A DNA stretch of 64,000 nt, taken from contig CATNEN010000024.1 of NCBI GenBank assembly GCA_950097015.1, positions 2,051,501 to 2,115,500 of the forward strand, written 5' to 3'. Of this stretch, positions 22,887 through 34,759 are shown one piece after another (position 1 is the first letter of the stretch; each line of letters begins with the position of its first letter). This DNA comes from Macrostomum hystrix. Taxonomy: Eukaryota > Platyhelminthes > Macrostomidae. The notes beneath the pieces are model-generated. The model had not been told where the DNA came from. It ran no database searches and saw only the letters and a list, made by a program, of their open reading frames with translations. Both the position numbers and the translations under genes were made by a program.

Positions 22887-23472
22887 CTCAGCTGATAATT
22901 CTACTGCTGCTGCTGCTAGGAGCAGTACAGACAAAAACTGCTCAGATGATAATTCTACTGCTGCTGCTGCTAGGAGCAGTACAGACAAAAACTGCTCAGA
23001 TGATAATTCTACTGCTGCTGCTGCTAGGAGCAGTACAGACAAAAACTGCTCAGATGATAATTCTACTGCTGCTGCTGCTAGGAGCAGTACAGACAAAAAC
23101 TGCTCAGCTGATAATTCTACTGCTGCTGCTGCTAGGAGCAGTACAGACAAAAACTGCTCAGATGATAATTCTACTGCTGCTGCTGCTAGGAGCAGTACAG
23201 ACAAAAACTGCTCAGATGATAATTCTACTGCTGCTGCTGCTAGGAGCAGTACAGACAAAAACTGCTCAGCTGATAATTCTACTGCTGCTGCTGCTAGGAG
23301 CAGTATAGACAAAAACTGCTCAGATGATAATTCTACTACTGCTGCTGCTAGGAGCAGTACAGACAAAAACTGCTCAGATGATAATTCTATTGCTGCTGCT
23401 GCTAGGAGCAGTACAGACAAAAACTGCTCAGCTGATAATTCTACTGCTGCTGCTGCTAGGAGCAGTATAGAC
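22887..23472. repeat. Minisatellite, 54-bp unit, about 11 copies
   Basis: Unit contains GATAATTCTACTGCTGCTGC, CTAGGAGCAGT and ACAGACAAAAACTGCTCAG. ACTGCT and AGCAGT within each unit can pair as a hairpin around the (CTG)n core. 54 is a multiple of three, and both strands are open with an 18-aa period. Confidence 0.96.
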
Positions 23473-23479
23473 AAAGAAA

Positions 23480-23870
23480 TCTGAGAAATTTGCGCCCCTC
23501 GGGCTGAGCAAAACTCCCCTCTCCGTCCACGCCTTGACTAAGTTCTTCGACAACAGAGGGGGTGGGATTGCTGGCTGGGTGGGATTCCCCTCGCGTCTTC
23601 CCCGTTGCTGCAAGCCGAGACTAAGTTGGGGTGGCGCGAAGGGAGGCAGAAGACGCCAGGGTAGGGAATAAGGTTGGGATAAATATACAGCGCGTGTCAT
23701 TCAGCCCGGATCCCACTCTGCTCAGCGAGCAGGGGGGAGGGCGGCTCCGCGGCGAATCCAGTATCAACCGGCCGAAGTCGGCTGGACGGACGTAGCCGGA
23801 GCGCACTGCAGGACAGTGCCTTCCTCCCTGAGCAACCCGACACTCTAGTTACGATGAAGGTTAAATTGCG
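23480..23870 (+). promoter_or_regulatory. GC-rich block with TATA-like element, no gene assigned
   Basis: A GC-rich island in AT-richer surroundings, with GGGATAAATATACAG at about 23676-23690 followed by TCAGCCCGG, resembling a core promoter reading to the right. No recognisable coding sequence follows; an ATG at about 23854 opens only a short frame running into a 37-bp array. Confidence 0.3.
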
Positions 23871-23899
23871 GGCAAGCCAACACACCCTGAATTCTATGA

Positions 23900-24285
23900 T
23901 CCATTCTGTTCCTTTACCCATGGGATAGATTAGCAATCCATTCTGTTCCTTTACCCATGGGATAGATTAGCAATCCATTCTGTTCCTTTACCCATGGCAT
24001 AGATTAGCAATCCATTCTATTCGTTCACCATGGGATAGATTAGCAATCCATTCTATTCGTTCACCATGGGATGGATTAGTAATCCATTCTATTTCTTCAT
24101 CCATGGGATGGATTAGCAATCCATTCTATTCCTTCCTTTCTATTCGTTCAATTCGTTCTATTCATTCACCCATAGGATAGATTAGCAATCCATTCTGTTC
24201 CTTATACATGGGATAGATTGGCAATGCATTTTATTCCTTCATCTATGGGATAAATTAGAAATGCATTGAATTTCCTCATCCATGG
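23900..24285. repeat. Degenerate minisatellite, about 37-bp unit, about 10 copies
   Basis: Unit contains CAATCCATTCTGTTCCTTTA and CCCATGGGATAGATTAG. The first copies are nearly perfect; later ones decay by substitution and length change. Confidence 0.9.
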
Positions 24286-25511
24286 GATTAGACTAACATC
24301 GGTCTGGCTGCTGTCTGGCTTTTGGGAAGCTGCGCAACTGAAACGATTGCAATAAAAAATTCGATGCTGAGAGAGAACTCACATCGCTAAAACTGGTACA
24401 TTGCACACTCTTATTTTCCCAACAGACCGTGAACTGCCTGCGACGAAAAAGTATTTTCCCTAGCAACAATTAAGGCCTAGCTGGCACAAGTGCGTCGCTT
24501 CGCCCACCCCAATGATTCAGTTCCCAAATTGTGTACAGATACGGATAATCCTAAGCAGTATTAAACAGTCCTGCGCGCAGAGAATGAAATTTCGTTCCAA
24601 TTTTGTAATGGAATCTGCTTAGATAGGGAAAAGTATTGAACAAAAATGAATGATTCAATAGAACTTCTCTGAGAATATGCTCAGCTAAAATGTGTACGGG
24701 ATCAGAGCAGCAAGGACGGACACGGAGAAGGGGATAAATCTGTCAAAGGATTTCGCGCATCAGGAGATCTACAATATCCCCTATCCTTAGAGACTGTCAG
24801 ATTCTCATTGCGGGTTCTCAGACTGTAAGCCGAAGTGATGCATCAATGGATCGTTGTGTGGGGGCTGTGAAATTGTTGTTGTAAGTTCCATTGCAGGGTC
24901 GCCCCATAGGTCGGGACTGAATATATTTCTACTGAATGGCTGATTTGCATTGACAATATTAAAATGCAGCGCAAAGCCTTAACAAGCATGAAAACATTGA
25001 CAATGGCAGGCGCCACTGACAGGAGTCTGAGTTCCTGCTTTATTGAGCAATTGAGTTTGGCGAAGAACCTTGAACTCAATCTATTTAACCATATATTAGG
25101 AGTGCCCGACTTACTAGTTATTCATAGTACTTAATAGGGTGTCAGAGTCTGTAATCTAGCTGAAATTTGTTTTTCTTTTCACTACAAATTAATTTCTTAG
25201 TAATATGCAAAGCTGTAGTTCTGAATGTAAAGACTGAAGGAGCAAAATTGTCTGTGTTTTAACAAAATAATTAAAAAAATTCTAAAAAACCGACTAGTGT
25301 TTATTCCGTACTTTAGACAGCTCCCTTCCTAAGCTCATCATTTCGTACACGTGAGACCTACACTCGGTCGCATCAGATTCTAAAAAAAGATTTTCCCATC
25401 AATCGACTAATCCACCCGCTGGGCAGCTAGGGAGAGAATAAAAGTGCAAGCTGAGAAATTCGGTGACCTAGATTTGAGAACTTTTGAGCCAACAAAAACT
25501 AGATACTGAAA

Positions 25512-25997
25512 TAACACTGAGGGGACAGCGGGTCCCACTGAAGTCACACTGAGGAGACAGCGGGTCCCACTGAAGCCACACTGAGGAGACAGCGGGTCCC
25601 ACTGAAGTCACACTGAGGGGACAGCGGGTCCCACTGAAGTCACACTGAGGAGACAGCGGGTCCCACTGAAGTCACACTGAGGGGACAGCGGTTCTCACTG
25701 AAGTCACACTGAGGAGACAGCGGGTCTCACTGAAGTCACACTGAGGAGACAGCGGGTCTCACTGAAGTCACACTGAGGAGACAGCGGGTCTCACTGAAGT
25801 CACACTGAGGAGACAGCGGGTCTCACTGAAGTCACACTGAGGAGACAGCGGGTCTCACTGAAGTCACACTGAGGAGACAGCGGGTCTCACTGAAGTCACA
25901 CTGAGGAGACAGCGGGTCTCACTGAAGTCACACTGAGGAGACAGCGGGTCTCACTGAAGTCACACTGAGGAGACAGCGGGTCTCACTGAAGTCACAC
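25512..25997. repeat. Minisatellite, 32-bp unit, about 15 copies
   Basis: Unit contains CACTGAGGAGACAGCGGGTC and TCACTGAAGTCA. The left third uses GGGTCCCACTG and GAGGGG variants, the right part GGGTCTCACTG, so homogenisation proceeded from one side. Confidence 0.97.
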
Positions 25998-26455
25998 TTT
26001 CCTATTCTGAATTTCCTCGTCACGTTACACATTTCCTCGCTGTTCTCCCCAGTTGCTCAAAGAAGTAGAAGCTAACAGAAGATCATGAAACATTAACAGA
26101 CGGCTGGACAAACTACTAGTAGATAAAAAACAAACTTTGAGGACTGCCTCAGTTTACAGAGGAATGCCATTAGTCCGAACAAAATAGTCGAGCTAAAAGA
26201 GTGACAGCAAAAAACTTTCCGACCAGATCATATCCACGACCGGTGAGTTTTTTAAAGCGCAAACTACTACAAAAATAATACATTCTAAGTTATCCAGCAC
26301 TTTCTGCACTCCTTAAAAGCTATTTCCTAATTAGATTCCGGAAATTTTTTCAGCACCACGATGACTTCATTTTGCTCCTACATTTTCTATTGAAATTAAT
26401 TTCGAACTCCAATGAAATCTCTTTTACAACAATGGGCATATAAGACACCTTTATT

Positions 26456-26906
26456 AACTACTCAGAGACCTTACTGTCTACTCATACACCTCATTGTCTA
26501 CTCATACACCTCATTGTCTACTCATACACCTCATTGTCTACTCAGAGACCTCACAGTCTACTCAGAGACCTCACAGTCTACTCAGAGACCTCACTGTCTA
26601 CTCAGAGACCTCACAGTCTACTCAGAGACCTCACTGTCTACTCAGAGACCTCACAGTCTACTCAGAGACCTCACTGTCTACTCAGAGACCTCACAGTCTA
26701 CTCAGAGACCTCACTGTCTACTCAGAGACCTCACAGTCTACTCAGAGACCTCACAGTCTACTCAGAGACCTCACTGTCTACTCAGAGACCTCACAGTCTA
26801 CTCAGAGACCTCACTGTCTACTCAGAGACCTCACAGTCTACTCAGAGACCTCACTGTCTAGTCTGAGACCTCACTGTCTACTCAGGGACCACACTATCTA
26901 CTCAGA
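26456..26906. repeat. Minisatellite, 20-bp unit, about 22 copies
   Basis: Unit CTACTCAGAGACCTCACTGT, alternating with an ACAGT variant; the first copies have CATACACC instead. Open in several plus-strand frames, explaining three overlapping spurious frames. Confidence 0.97.
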
Positions 26907-27706
26907 AACCACTACTCTTAGAGTCGACTTAGACACCCTACTGTCGATTTAGAGACTCAATTTCTACAACAAATTCACAATTTTAAGCATTATCTATGTT
27001 ACAGCTATGGATGCTAAAAATTCAAATAAAAAGACGTTTATCAAACTAAATAAGGGAAAAATATTTTGAATAATTTAAGTGGACAAGCACAGAGGAATAT
27101 TTTTCTGAGCCTTGTGTTTCATCTAAAAAAAACAGTGAGCAAAACTGTCCCATTGGTACCTAATGCTACAATAGATTAGCGAGGATACGCGTCTGTCATT
27201 GCCTAGAGTCCAGCAGGAAAATGACAAACACTCACAATGTCTATCGGCCCCGAAGTGCTATGATCGTTGGTCGCATAGACGCTAATACAATTTTCGACCT
27301 ACCCTTAGCCACATTGAGATAATTGACTCCCAATCTTGCCTTCTTCACATTACATTGACAGCTTCGGCTAAATCAATTTGGGCTTGCAGTACTGTAAATA
27401 AGCATAATTTCATCTTGCCGCAATCATGTCTGCTTCTTTTGGAGTGCTGAATTCTCATTCAGATGTTTTTCTTGTTACATGGCTCAAACCTAATCTCGCA
27501 GCTAATAGGTTTGTAAATGACCAAAAGCAGAAAATATTTTTGGAACTTATAAAATTTCCAATTCCCTCCCTGGTTTGTGTCAGACCTAAAAGTTAAAATA
27601 AATCACCTATAAACGAGCTAGAAGACACATCAGATTTGAAAAATTGATTGTTAGATTACAAAGATCAGGGCAATATCAAGAAAATGCCAGTTATAAGGGG
27701 GTTGTA

Positions 27707-27960
27707 GACTTGTAGCCTATAGTCGTTAGAGCGTCGACTTACGACTTTAAGGACGGGGGTTCGATTCCCGACTCCACTAAAACAATTTGTATTATTTGGC
27801 AAGACACTTAGCCGGGGTAATTGGGGGACAGAGTACTGCGTCCCCCCAGTCCATGGACTGTACAGCCGTACGCAGCCTTCAGATGCGCTGCGCAATAGCA
27901 GCGGCTGTGCTGTCGGCTGCACGTCGGGCCCAATTGTGGCAGGTGAAATCAATTACATAT
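27707..27960 (+). mobile_element. tRNA-derived SINE
   Basis: A tRNA-like head with TAGTCGTTAGAGCG (A box) and GGGTTCGATTCCC (B box, 27757-27769) is followed by a non-tRNA body beginning AACAATTTGTATTATTTGG and CAAGACACTTAGC, a layout typical of SINEs. The 3' boundary is approximate. The surrounding 26.9-27.7 kb shows nothing else. Confidence 0.6.
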
Positions 27961-27969
27961 AAACTATAT

Positions 27970-30270
27970 GGTGCCTTATAGGCTGAGAAGCACCTCAGCC
28001 TGGTGAACTTTTCAACACAGCTAAAAAACGCAATAAAATTTTTCTGCTCTATACGCGCTTTACTGTAATAGAATGCGTTAAAAATATACTCGGTACTTAC
28101 TTCAAGACACTATAACTCAAGCTGCTTATGATGCTGTCCTCAGCAATGACCGAATGTACGGATGTACGGTGATTTTACGGAGCAAAAATGCGGATGGCCG
28201 ACTGTGCCACAGTTTATAGGAGATCAGATGTGCAGATTTTATACCAAGCATGTACATGCATGCACACCCGGCAGTCACAAATAATGCTTTTTCACAGTGA
28301 ATTACATTCACGTGTATATTTACGCACTTAACTTAGACATACCCGGGTCATTCAACAGTTTGTATTCAGTATCCTCTGGTCCTATACTGCAGAGAGCGAC
28401 CCGACCTAGCTTTCAAGTGTCCGAAATAGCACAATGTGCGCTCACATGACAGCAATGCAGCATGGTAGACCGCGTCTACTGCTGCTATAGTATAGGAGAG
28501 AGGTGGAAGAGTAAGATAGCATCGCATTAGATTAGTGTCGGGGGCAAGAATAGCCGACAGGTGAGTCACCGTATGGCGCCCTCAAAATATGAATTAATGT
28601 TTCAGCTATAGTACGTACTTAATTGAAATCGAAAACTATTAGTGGCTGTTGGGTTGTTCTGTTAAAGGTGCAGTATAAAGTATTAACACAGAAAAGTTAT
28701 ATTTTGTAAAGAATGTGTGAATGCCTATTTGATTGGCGGCAATTTTTCGACCTATAAATGTCTCTTTAATTTTACTATATAACTTGTTCCAAGATCGAAT
28801 TGACATCAAACACTCGTGCACATCATCAATGCTACAAAAGTTTCGAGTGTTGAGCATTTGGCAATACATTTCTAGTCGCTCAAAAAGTAAAATGTTGTTG
28901 TAGTCATCTAGGACTCTAATGTGCATTTAAACGTGATAAAATAGTTTCCCAGTTTTCGAGATAATTACACATGCCTCTTTGTGTTACAGAAGCAAAAGAG
29001 ACGACTGCATGAGAAACGCATACATGTACTATCTAACCGTTTTTAAATAAACTAATAACGTATTAAACGTGTTCTAAATGCTCAGATAGAATTTAGCTAT
29101 TATATTTGTAATATATAGCTAAATTATGTTTGTTTTATTGAAAGTCATAAGAGTCGAGTTCAAGTCGAATTCGAAATCCGTGAGGGCATTATTTTTATTT
29201 CCGTGACACCTAGATTATAATATATTAGATTGGATCATGGGCAATAGTCTTTTAGCTAACTACTTGTCCAGTTGTAGAAAATGTAAAATTAGTGAAAATG
29301 TATATATTTAACAGACGTGTACTTCGTAGGTCTAATTTAATTGATAATGTAAACTAGGGTGAATTGGTAAACCATTTTAATATTTAATAGTCCTGTTTAC
29401 CATGCTGTTTAATAGCCAGCACCAAACATTTAAAAGTATTGTGTATGGCTAAATTATAACCATGCTCTTATTGCTTTTCAAAAGTCATATTCCGACATAG
29501 CTTTTAGATTTTCTTAATATTGGATTGCAATAAGTAAACTGGTAACTGAAATTTCATGTGGATGTGGTTAGTATTAGTATTTTTTCCTTAGTAGCTAATT
29601 AGTTGGCTATTGAAAAAATGAATACTTTCTTATTAAATTCAAAGTTCCATGTCGATATCAAATTTTAGCAACTTCAATTGAGCAAAGCCTTGATCATGAT
29701 ACACTAGCTATTTTAATGTAAGTAAAACTTTATTCAAGAACATTTAACACTAAGTTGACTAACTTAATAAAATATGTCGAATTGTATTAATTTGTAACTT
29801 AATTAGCAAAAATAGTAATTTATTTTCCTAAATCTATACTTAGAATTGGTTTGATTAGCTAAGGAAACAGAAAATTAAAAAATCAATGATAGTTTGCTGA
29901 ATTTTACTGTAACTTGTCAGAATCAGACAGGCCTTTACTAAAAATAGTGTATAATGCTTTGTATAGTCATCAGTCTTTTCGAGAAAAAGGTTATGATTAC
30001 CTTTTTATTGTTTTATTTTAAGCACATTTTATACAGGCAATTACAATTTACAAATATTCAGCATAACTTACATAAGTTAAATTGATTTTTGTTATCATTC
30101 GAAATTTAGATTTTTTGGCTTGTTGTTGGACACTCCTGATTGTTAATTTTTTCCATAGACTAAATCAGGCCTAAGTGTGCCAGTTGTTGCTTTGCTTTAG
30201 TTTCACGAAATAAAAAGTACATTTGGTTGTTCAATGAAGCGACTAAATATTTTTTCACCGGGTTTCAGTC
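27970..30270. other. AT-rich intergenic stretch
   Basis: Mostly AT-rich, with no tandem array, no ORF with domain signatures and no RNA gene recognised. It separates the repeat-rich DNA from the TAX1BP3-like gene. Confidence 0.6.
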
Positions 30271-30288
30271 TCGCTAGACAGAAGCAAG

Positions 30289-30726
30289 ATGCCAAACTCG
30301 CCTCAAGCCCAGACTGTGCAGCTGCAGCTAGAGAAGGTGGCCGAACGGGACAGCCGAGGCCAGCGCGTCATGATCAAAGACTCGGCTGGCGGCCTGACGC
30401 CTAAACTGCTGACTGGATTTCGATTCGCCGGTGGCATAGACCAGGACCGGCAGTATTGCCCTTACGGCTATCCGGACTGCGGCATCTATGTTACCCACGT
30501 GTACAGCGGCAGTCCGGCAGACAAAGCCGGCCTGCGTGTGCACGACAAGATCCTGCAGGTGAACGGCAACAATCTGGCTTTCCTTGGCCACGGCCAGGTG
30601 GCGGCCCTATTAAGTCGGGAGGCCCAGCTAAGCCTGCTGGTGCACAGGGGCTTTCAAAGATTCACAACGCAATTGAGCGATTCGCTAGGTTCGGATGCGC
30701 GAGTGTCAGCGTCTATGCTGCTTTAG
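30289..30726 (+). CDS. TAX1BP3: TAX1BP3/TIP-1-like single PDZ-domain protein
   Basis: A 145-aa protein made almost entirely of one PDZ domain. TAX1BP3 is a small cytosolic PDZ protein that binds C-terminal motifs and competes with scaffold PDZ proteins, with partners including Rho effectors and beta-catenin. The carboxylate-binding loop reads LTGFRFAGGIDQD at residues 41-53 (human ILGFSIGGGIDQD). The rest also aligns: GIYVTHVYSGSPADKAGL, HDKILQVNGNNLAFLGHGQV and LSLLVHRG. No intron interrupts the frame. TTTCACCGGGTTTCAG lies 19 bases before the ATG and could be a cis- or trans-splice acceptor. The C-terminal tail of about 20 residues is not conserved. Confidence 0.88.
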   Translation: MPNSPQAQTVQLQLEKVAERDSRGQRVMIKDSAGGLTPKLLTGFRFAGGIDQDRQYCPYGYPDCGIYVTHVYSGSPADKAGLRVHDKILQVNGNNLAFLGHGQVAALLSREAQLSLLVHRGFQRFTTQLSDSLGSDARVSASMLL

Positions 30727-31317
30727 GTTGAAAAACATGATCAATACCACATTATTCAACCATTGTGTACACAATCTATGGTCGATAACTTGCTGGCCAG
30801 GTGAAAAGTGTTCGCTGTAGATTTCATTGTGTTATGCTTGCTTTATGATTTATTAACAGAATAAGTATTTCTCTGTTTTTTATGCGTCTGTGGTATCTGA
30901 CTGTTTCGTTTCCACAGCTTGTTTTAATTTCCATATCTCGGGATGCAAGATGAATCACTCTCCACACGCAGTTGATGGTTAATTTAGTTCCTAGATAATT
31001 GAGTCTATTTGAATCTATTATTAAACTCTCCATTCATGTTTTCATAACACGAACTCAATTCTGGCTGTGCTGCGCACACAATTTTTTATATTTCTAATAT
31101 CTAGCGCCGAAACCATTTATTACTTACAGAGTGGCTAATCTCATTTTCTCAATATACGAATATATTAACCGTTTTTGTGTTTCCGATTCGTATTCGTATG
31201 GCTTGAAAATATAATGATGTAGAACGCTTAAAAACGTTTTTTATTTAATGAAACAGTTACAGGCAAAATGCATTAGAAAAATGCATATTTTTGGTTAATA
31301 TAAAAGCTATCAGGCTA
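30727..31317. other. Intergenic between convergent TAX1BP3 and RECQL
   Basis: About 590 bases between two convergent stop codons. It holds the RECQL poly(A) signal at 31240-31245; no clear AATAAA was seen for TAX1BP3. No other feature. Confidence 0.6.
31240..31245 (-). terminator. Poly(A) signal of RECQL
   Basis: The minus strand reads AATAAA about 75 bases downstream of the RECQL stop codon (31318), in a suitable position for 3'-end formation. Confidence 0.6.
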
Positions 31318-31680
31318 CTATTGAAAGTCGTCCTCATCATTATCATCATCTCCATCAGCTGTGAGATCGATGGATTCTGCGGCGGCGGAACGTCGCGGCC
31401 GTTTCTTAGCTGGCTTCGCCGAAGCCGTAGACGCCGCCCCCGCAGACGCGGTTGTCGCTGACGGTAGCGGACAGACGAGGGCGCCGGGTTGGAGCTCTCG
31501 CGGGCCCCAGGCCAGGTAGGGCACAGTGGCAAACGGAGTGAAGTGAAACTCCTCTGTAAGGTAGCCGCGCAGCAGCAGCTGGACTAAAGCGGCCTCCACC
31601 GCCGGCCTGAGCGGCGCCCCCGGCGGTAAAGCGGCGCGCGTTCGAGCGGCCAGTCGGCCGGAGCACAGCGAGTCAACCAC
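31318..31680 (-). CDS. RECQL: RECQL terminal exon (winged helix and tail)
   Basis: 121 codons including the stop, from [20 protein letters not shown] to DDNDEDDFQ-stop; acceptor TGGGTTTAG. Contains [18 protein letters not shown], the winged-helix beta-wing region, then a low-complexity nuclear-localisation-like [10 protein letters not shown]. Confidence 0.92.
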   Translation of the reverse strand: MVDSLCSGRLAARTRAALPPGAPLRPAVEAALVQLLLRGYLTEEFHFTPFATVPYLAWGPRELQPGALVCPLPSATTASAGAASTASAKPAKKRPRRSAAAESIDLTADGDDDNDEDDFQ

Positions 31681-34600
31681 CTAAACCCAAAGCGTAATAC
31701 GCATAGAGGTGTAATATAGCTGCGCTCTGACGGTTTTGATGCGTTTCCAGATCGATTTCGTCCAATCAGAGTGTTTGAATCATTAGAGAAGTGTTTGAAT
31801 CAATAGAGAAGTGTTTTAATCAATAGAGAAGTGTTTTAATCAATAGAGAAGTGTCTAAATCAATGAAGAAAAGTGCTTTAATCGATAGGAAAAGTGTTTT
31901 AATTAGTAGAAAAAAGTGTTTGAATCTTCTCGGCTCACCTTCATGGCTGTGACCCGCTTCGTACCAGCCTCGGCTAACAGGTCAGACATCAGCCTGGCCA
32001 GCTCGGCCAAATCCCAGGCCTGAGCTGGCGCTGCTTTGTTCCGGCAACGGTCGCACATGGCGTCGCACACGACGGGCTCGGCAGACTCCGCAGCCTCCAG
32101 GTGCCTGGCCAGCAAGGTGCGCCGGCAGTCGCTGGCGGTGCAGTAACGCAGCATGTCGTAGAGTTTAGGCAGGCCGGTCCGTTCAGCAAAGACAATCGGA
32201 CTGAGGCGGAACACATCGGCGAGGCGGTACAGCAGAATGCACTGAGCCGTCTGGCCATCGCGGCCGGCACGGCCAGACTCCTGATAATAGGTCTCCGGGC
32301 TCTTGCTCAGGGTGTGATGAATTACGAACCGGACATCCGGCTGCGGCGGGGAGGGGATTTTTGCAGTGTATTAGATGTACAGATCTCTCCAGCCTTCCTT
32401 ATCTACCCTTTCTATTCTTTTAGAATTCCAGTCTTCTCACACCTTCCACATGTTCCTCTCATTCCTCCCATCTAGTCTTCTCACCTCTCCCATCTAGTCT
32501 TCTCACCTCTCCCATCTAGTCTTCTCACCTATCCCATCTAGCCAATTCTCACCTATCCCATCTAGCCTTCTCACCTATCCCATCTAGCCTTCTCACCTAT
32601 CCCATCTAGCCTTCTCACCTATCCCATCTAGTCTTCTCACCTCTCCCATCAAGCCTTCTCACCTATCCCATCTAGTCTTCTCACCTATCCCATCTAGTCT
32701 TCTCACCTATCCCATCAAGCCTTCTCACCTATCCCATCTTGTCTTCTCACCTCTCCCATCTAGTCTTCTCACCTATCCCATCTTGTCTTCTCACCTATCC
32801 CATCTAGTCTTCTCACCTATCCCATCTAGTCTTCTCACCTATCCCATCTAGTCTTCTCACCTATCCCATCTAGTCTTCTCACCTCTCCCATCTAGTCTTC
32901 TCACCTATCCCATCAAGCCTTCTCACCTATCCCATCTTGTCTTCTCACCTCTCCCATCTAGTCTTCTCACCTCTCCCATCTAGTCTTCTCACCTCTCCCA
33001 TCTAGTCTTCTCACCTATCCCATCTAGTCTTCTCACCTATCCCATCTAGTCTTCTCACCTCTCCCATCTAGTCTTCTCACCTCTCCCATCTAGTCTTCTC
33101 ACCTATCCCATCTAGTCTTCTCACCTCTCCCATCTAGTCTTCTCACCTCTCCCATCTAGTCTTCTCACCTATCCCATCTTGTCTTCTCACCTCTCCCATC
33201 TAGTCTTCTCACCTCTCCCATCTAGTCTTCTCACCTATCCCATCTAGTTTTCTCACCTATCCCATCTAACCCCTACAGAAGCTGGAACCACCGCAGCTCA
33301 CCTTGTCGATGCCCATACCGAAAGCCACGGTGGCCACTACAACCCGCACCCGGCCAGCCAGCCAGTCGGTGTGGGCGGCGGCCCGCAGCTGGTAGTCTAA
33401 GCTGGCATGATAGCAGGCTGTCGTCAGGCCTGCGCGCTGCCGCAGAAAATCGGCGAGCTGCTCCGCTTCGCGCTGGGTGCAACAGTAGACGATGCCAGAC
33501 TGGTTGGCGAATTCGCCGCGAATAAGATCAGCCACAGCCTGCAAATGAATTTGTTGAATAAATGTTTGTGTCATAATCCCCTACTCACAGTCGTATTGTC
33601 CAAAAAGTAAAACCAACTGCTAACTGACAACAATAATGATCAGACTGATTACAGAGGAATGGCAGCCAAAATGATCAATGACCTACCTGCATAGAATCAG
33701 CAGGCTTTGGCAACACCCTGTACACGAGGTTGGGCCTGTCGAAGCCGCCCCTGAGTTGCAGGCAGTCGCCAGGCAGTCCGAGCATGTCGCGCACATCGGC
33801 AAGGACTCGGTCGGATGCCGTGGCAGTGAGGCCCAGGGTTGGCACGCCGGGAAATTGTCGCTTTAAAACGCCCAGAAATTTATAATCGGGTCTGAAATCG
33901 TGGCCCCACTGGCTGCAGCAGTGGACCTCGTCGATGGCTACTCGGGACAGTCGGCCTGCGGAGTGCAGCTTCTCCAGGCCCGCCATCAGGCGGCGACTCT
34001 TGGCTAGGCGCTCCGGTGTGGCGTACAGCAGGTGCAAACGACCAGCGGCTGCCTCGTCTAGGGCGCGCTTGGTGTCCGACTGCGGGTAAATTGGGAATGT
34101 GTGGGAGGTGGGATGAGAATTGGGAAGCACAGTTGGAGATGGGATGAGAATTGGAAAGCACAGTTGGAGATGGGATGAGAATTGGGAAGCACAGTAGGAG
34201 GTTGGGTGAGAATTAGCAAGTGGGTGATGGGATCCCGCCAACTCACCTGAGCACAGCCTGAGCTGAGCTGCACAGCCGTCACGCCGAGCCTCTCCAGTGC
34301 CATGACCTGATCCTCCATCAGCGACACCAGCGGAGACACGCAGAGGGTCAGGCCGGGGCTGAGCAGTGCAGGCAGCTGGTAGCAGAGGCTCTTGCCGGCC
34401 CCAGTTGGCATGACCAGCAGGCAGTCGCGGCCGGACATGCTGGCATTGATTGCTTGCAGTTGAAGGGGCCGAAATTCGGCCAGGCGAAATGTTTCGCGAA
34501 GCAGCTGATGAGCATCATCTGACCAGGGGAATCCCTGGGCGCTGAGGAAAGCGTCCGGACCCGGCGCCGATGCAGCCGAAGCGGCCGCAGCCTCCGCCGA

Positions 34601-34759
34601 CTTCTGGCGGCGTCGCAGTAGGGCGGCGCGCCGGTCCACAGCCTGGGCCTTCAGCTCCTTCAGGCGACGAATGTCGGCGTTTAGGCGCGTCAGCTCGGCG
34701 TCGATCTCTTCTAGCTCGGCTGTGTCTACATCCGCCTGCTGCTGCTGCTGCTGCTGCGC
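31318..34759 (-). CDS. RECQL: RecQ-like DNA helicase (RECQL/RECQ1), whole gene
   Basis: ATP-dependent 3'-5' DNA helicase of the RecQ family, nuclear, in replication fork restart and repair. Exons (minus): 34247-34759, 33687-34079, 33302-33538, 31939-32340, 31318-31680; every junction is phase 0. The 636 codons include the stop, against 649 aa in human. Features in order: polyQ then an N-terminal coiled coil, [20 protein letters not shown] and LQLQAI (motif 0), [16 protein letters not shown] (Walker A), [18 protein letters not shown] (DEVH box), [50 protein letters not shown], zinc-binding cysteines ([17 protein letters not shown]), then the winged helix. The tail is basic then acidic ([16 protein letters not shown]). 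No ATG lies in frame upstream of the coiled coil: the first exon opens GCG CAG directly after an acceptor. Confidence 0.95.
31769..31926. repeat. Short tandem array, 20-bp unit, about 8 copies
   Basis: Unit AGTGTTTGAATCAATAGAGA with TTTTAAT variants, filling most of the small RECQL intron between exons 4 and 5 and ending about 12 bases from the exon 4 donor. Confidence 0.9.
31939..32340 (-). CDS. RECQL: RECQL exon 4 (motif VI, zinc domain)
   Basis: 134 codons, [20 protein letters not shown] through KRVTAMK; acceptor CCGCCGCAG, donor GTGAGCCGAG. Carries the arginine finger segment SGRAGRDG and the zinc-binding cysteines. Confidence 0.93.
32427..33270. repeat. Minisatellite, 22-bp unit, about 38 copies
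   Basis: Unit CTTCTCACCTATCCCATCTA plus GT, with A/T (CTATCC/CTCTCC) and TAG/AAG/TTG variants. It occupies nearly the whole RECQL intron 3, ending about 30 bases from exon 3. Confidence 0.97.
33302..33538 (-). CDS. RECQL: RECQL exon 3 (motifs IV-V)
   Basis: 79 codons, [20 protein letters not shown] to FGMGIDK; acceptor TTCATTTGCAG, donor GTGAGCTGCG. Confidence 0.93.
33687..34079 (-). CDS. RECQL: RECQL exon 2 (DEVH box)
   Basis: 131 codons from [20 protein letters not shown] to KPADSMQ; acceptor TACCCGCAG, donor GTAGGTCATT. Contains the DEVH box and [14 protein letters not shown]. Confidence 0.93.
34095..34222. repeat. Short tandem array, 31-bp unit, about 4 copies
   Basis: Unit contains GGGATGAGAATTGGGAAGCA and CAGTTGGAGAT; fills RECQL intron 1 between exons 34247-34759 and 33687-34079. 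Confidence 0.9.
34247..34759 (-). CDS. RECQL: RECQL first recognised exon (no ATG)
   Basis: 171 codons, phase 0 at both ends. The sequence before it, GACTGTGTTCCAG, looks like a splice acceptor; the exon then reads A-Q7[15 protein letters not shown]. The human protein begins MAS then an aligned coiled coil, so only the Met is missing. It must come from an undetected tiny exon or from a trans-spliced leader ending in AUG. Confidence 0.85.

Noticed and set aside
22824-23474. 216-aa alanine/leucine-rich frame as a membrane protein
   Set aside because: A pure translation of the 54-bp minisatellite; the opposite strand is equally open.
32427-33270. CRISPR-like array
   Set aside because: Units are directly contiguous with no unique spacers, and the context is a eukaryotic intron. 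The same applies to all other arrays here.
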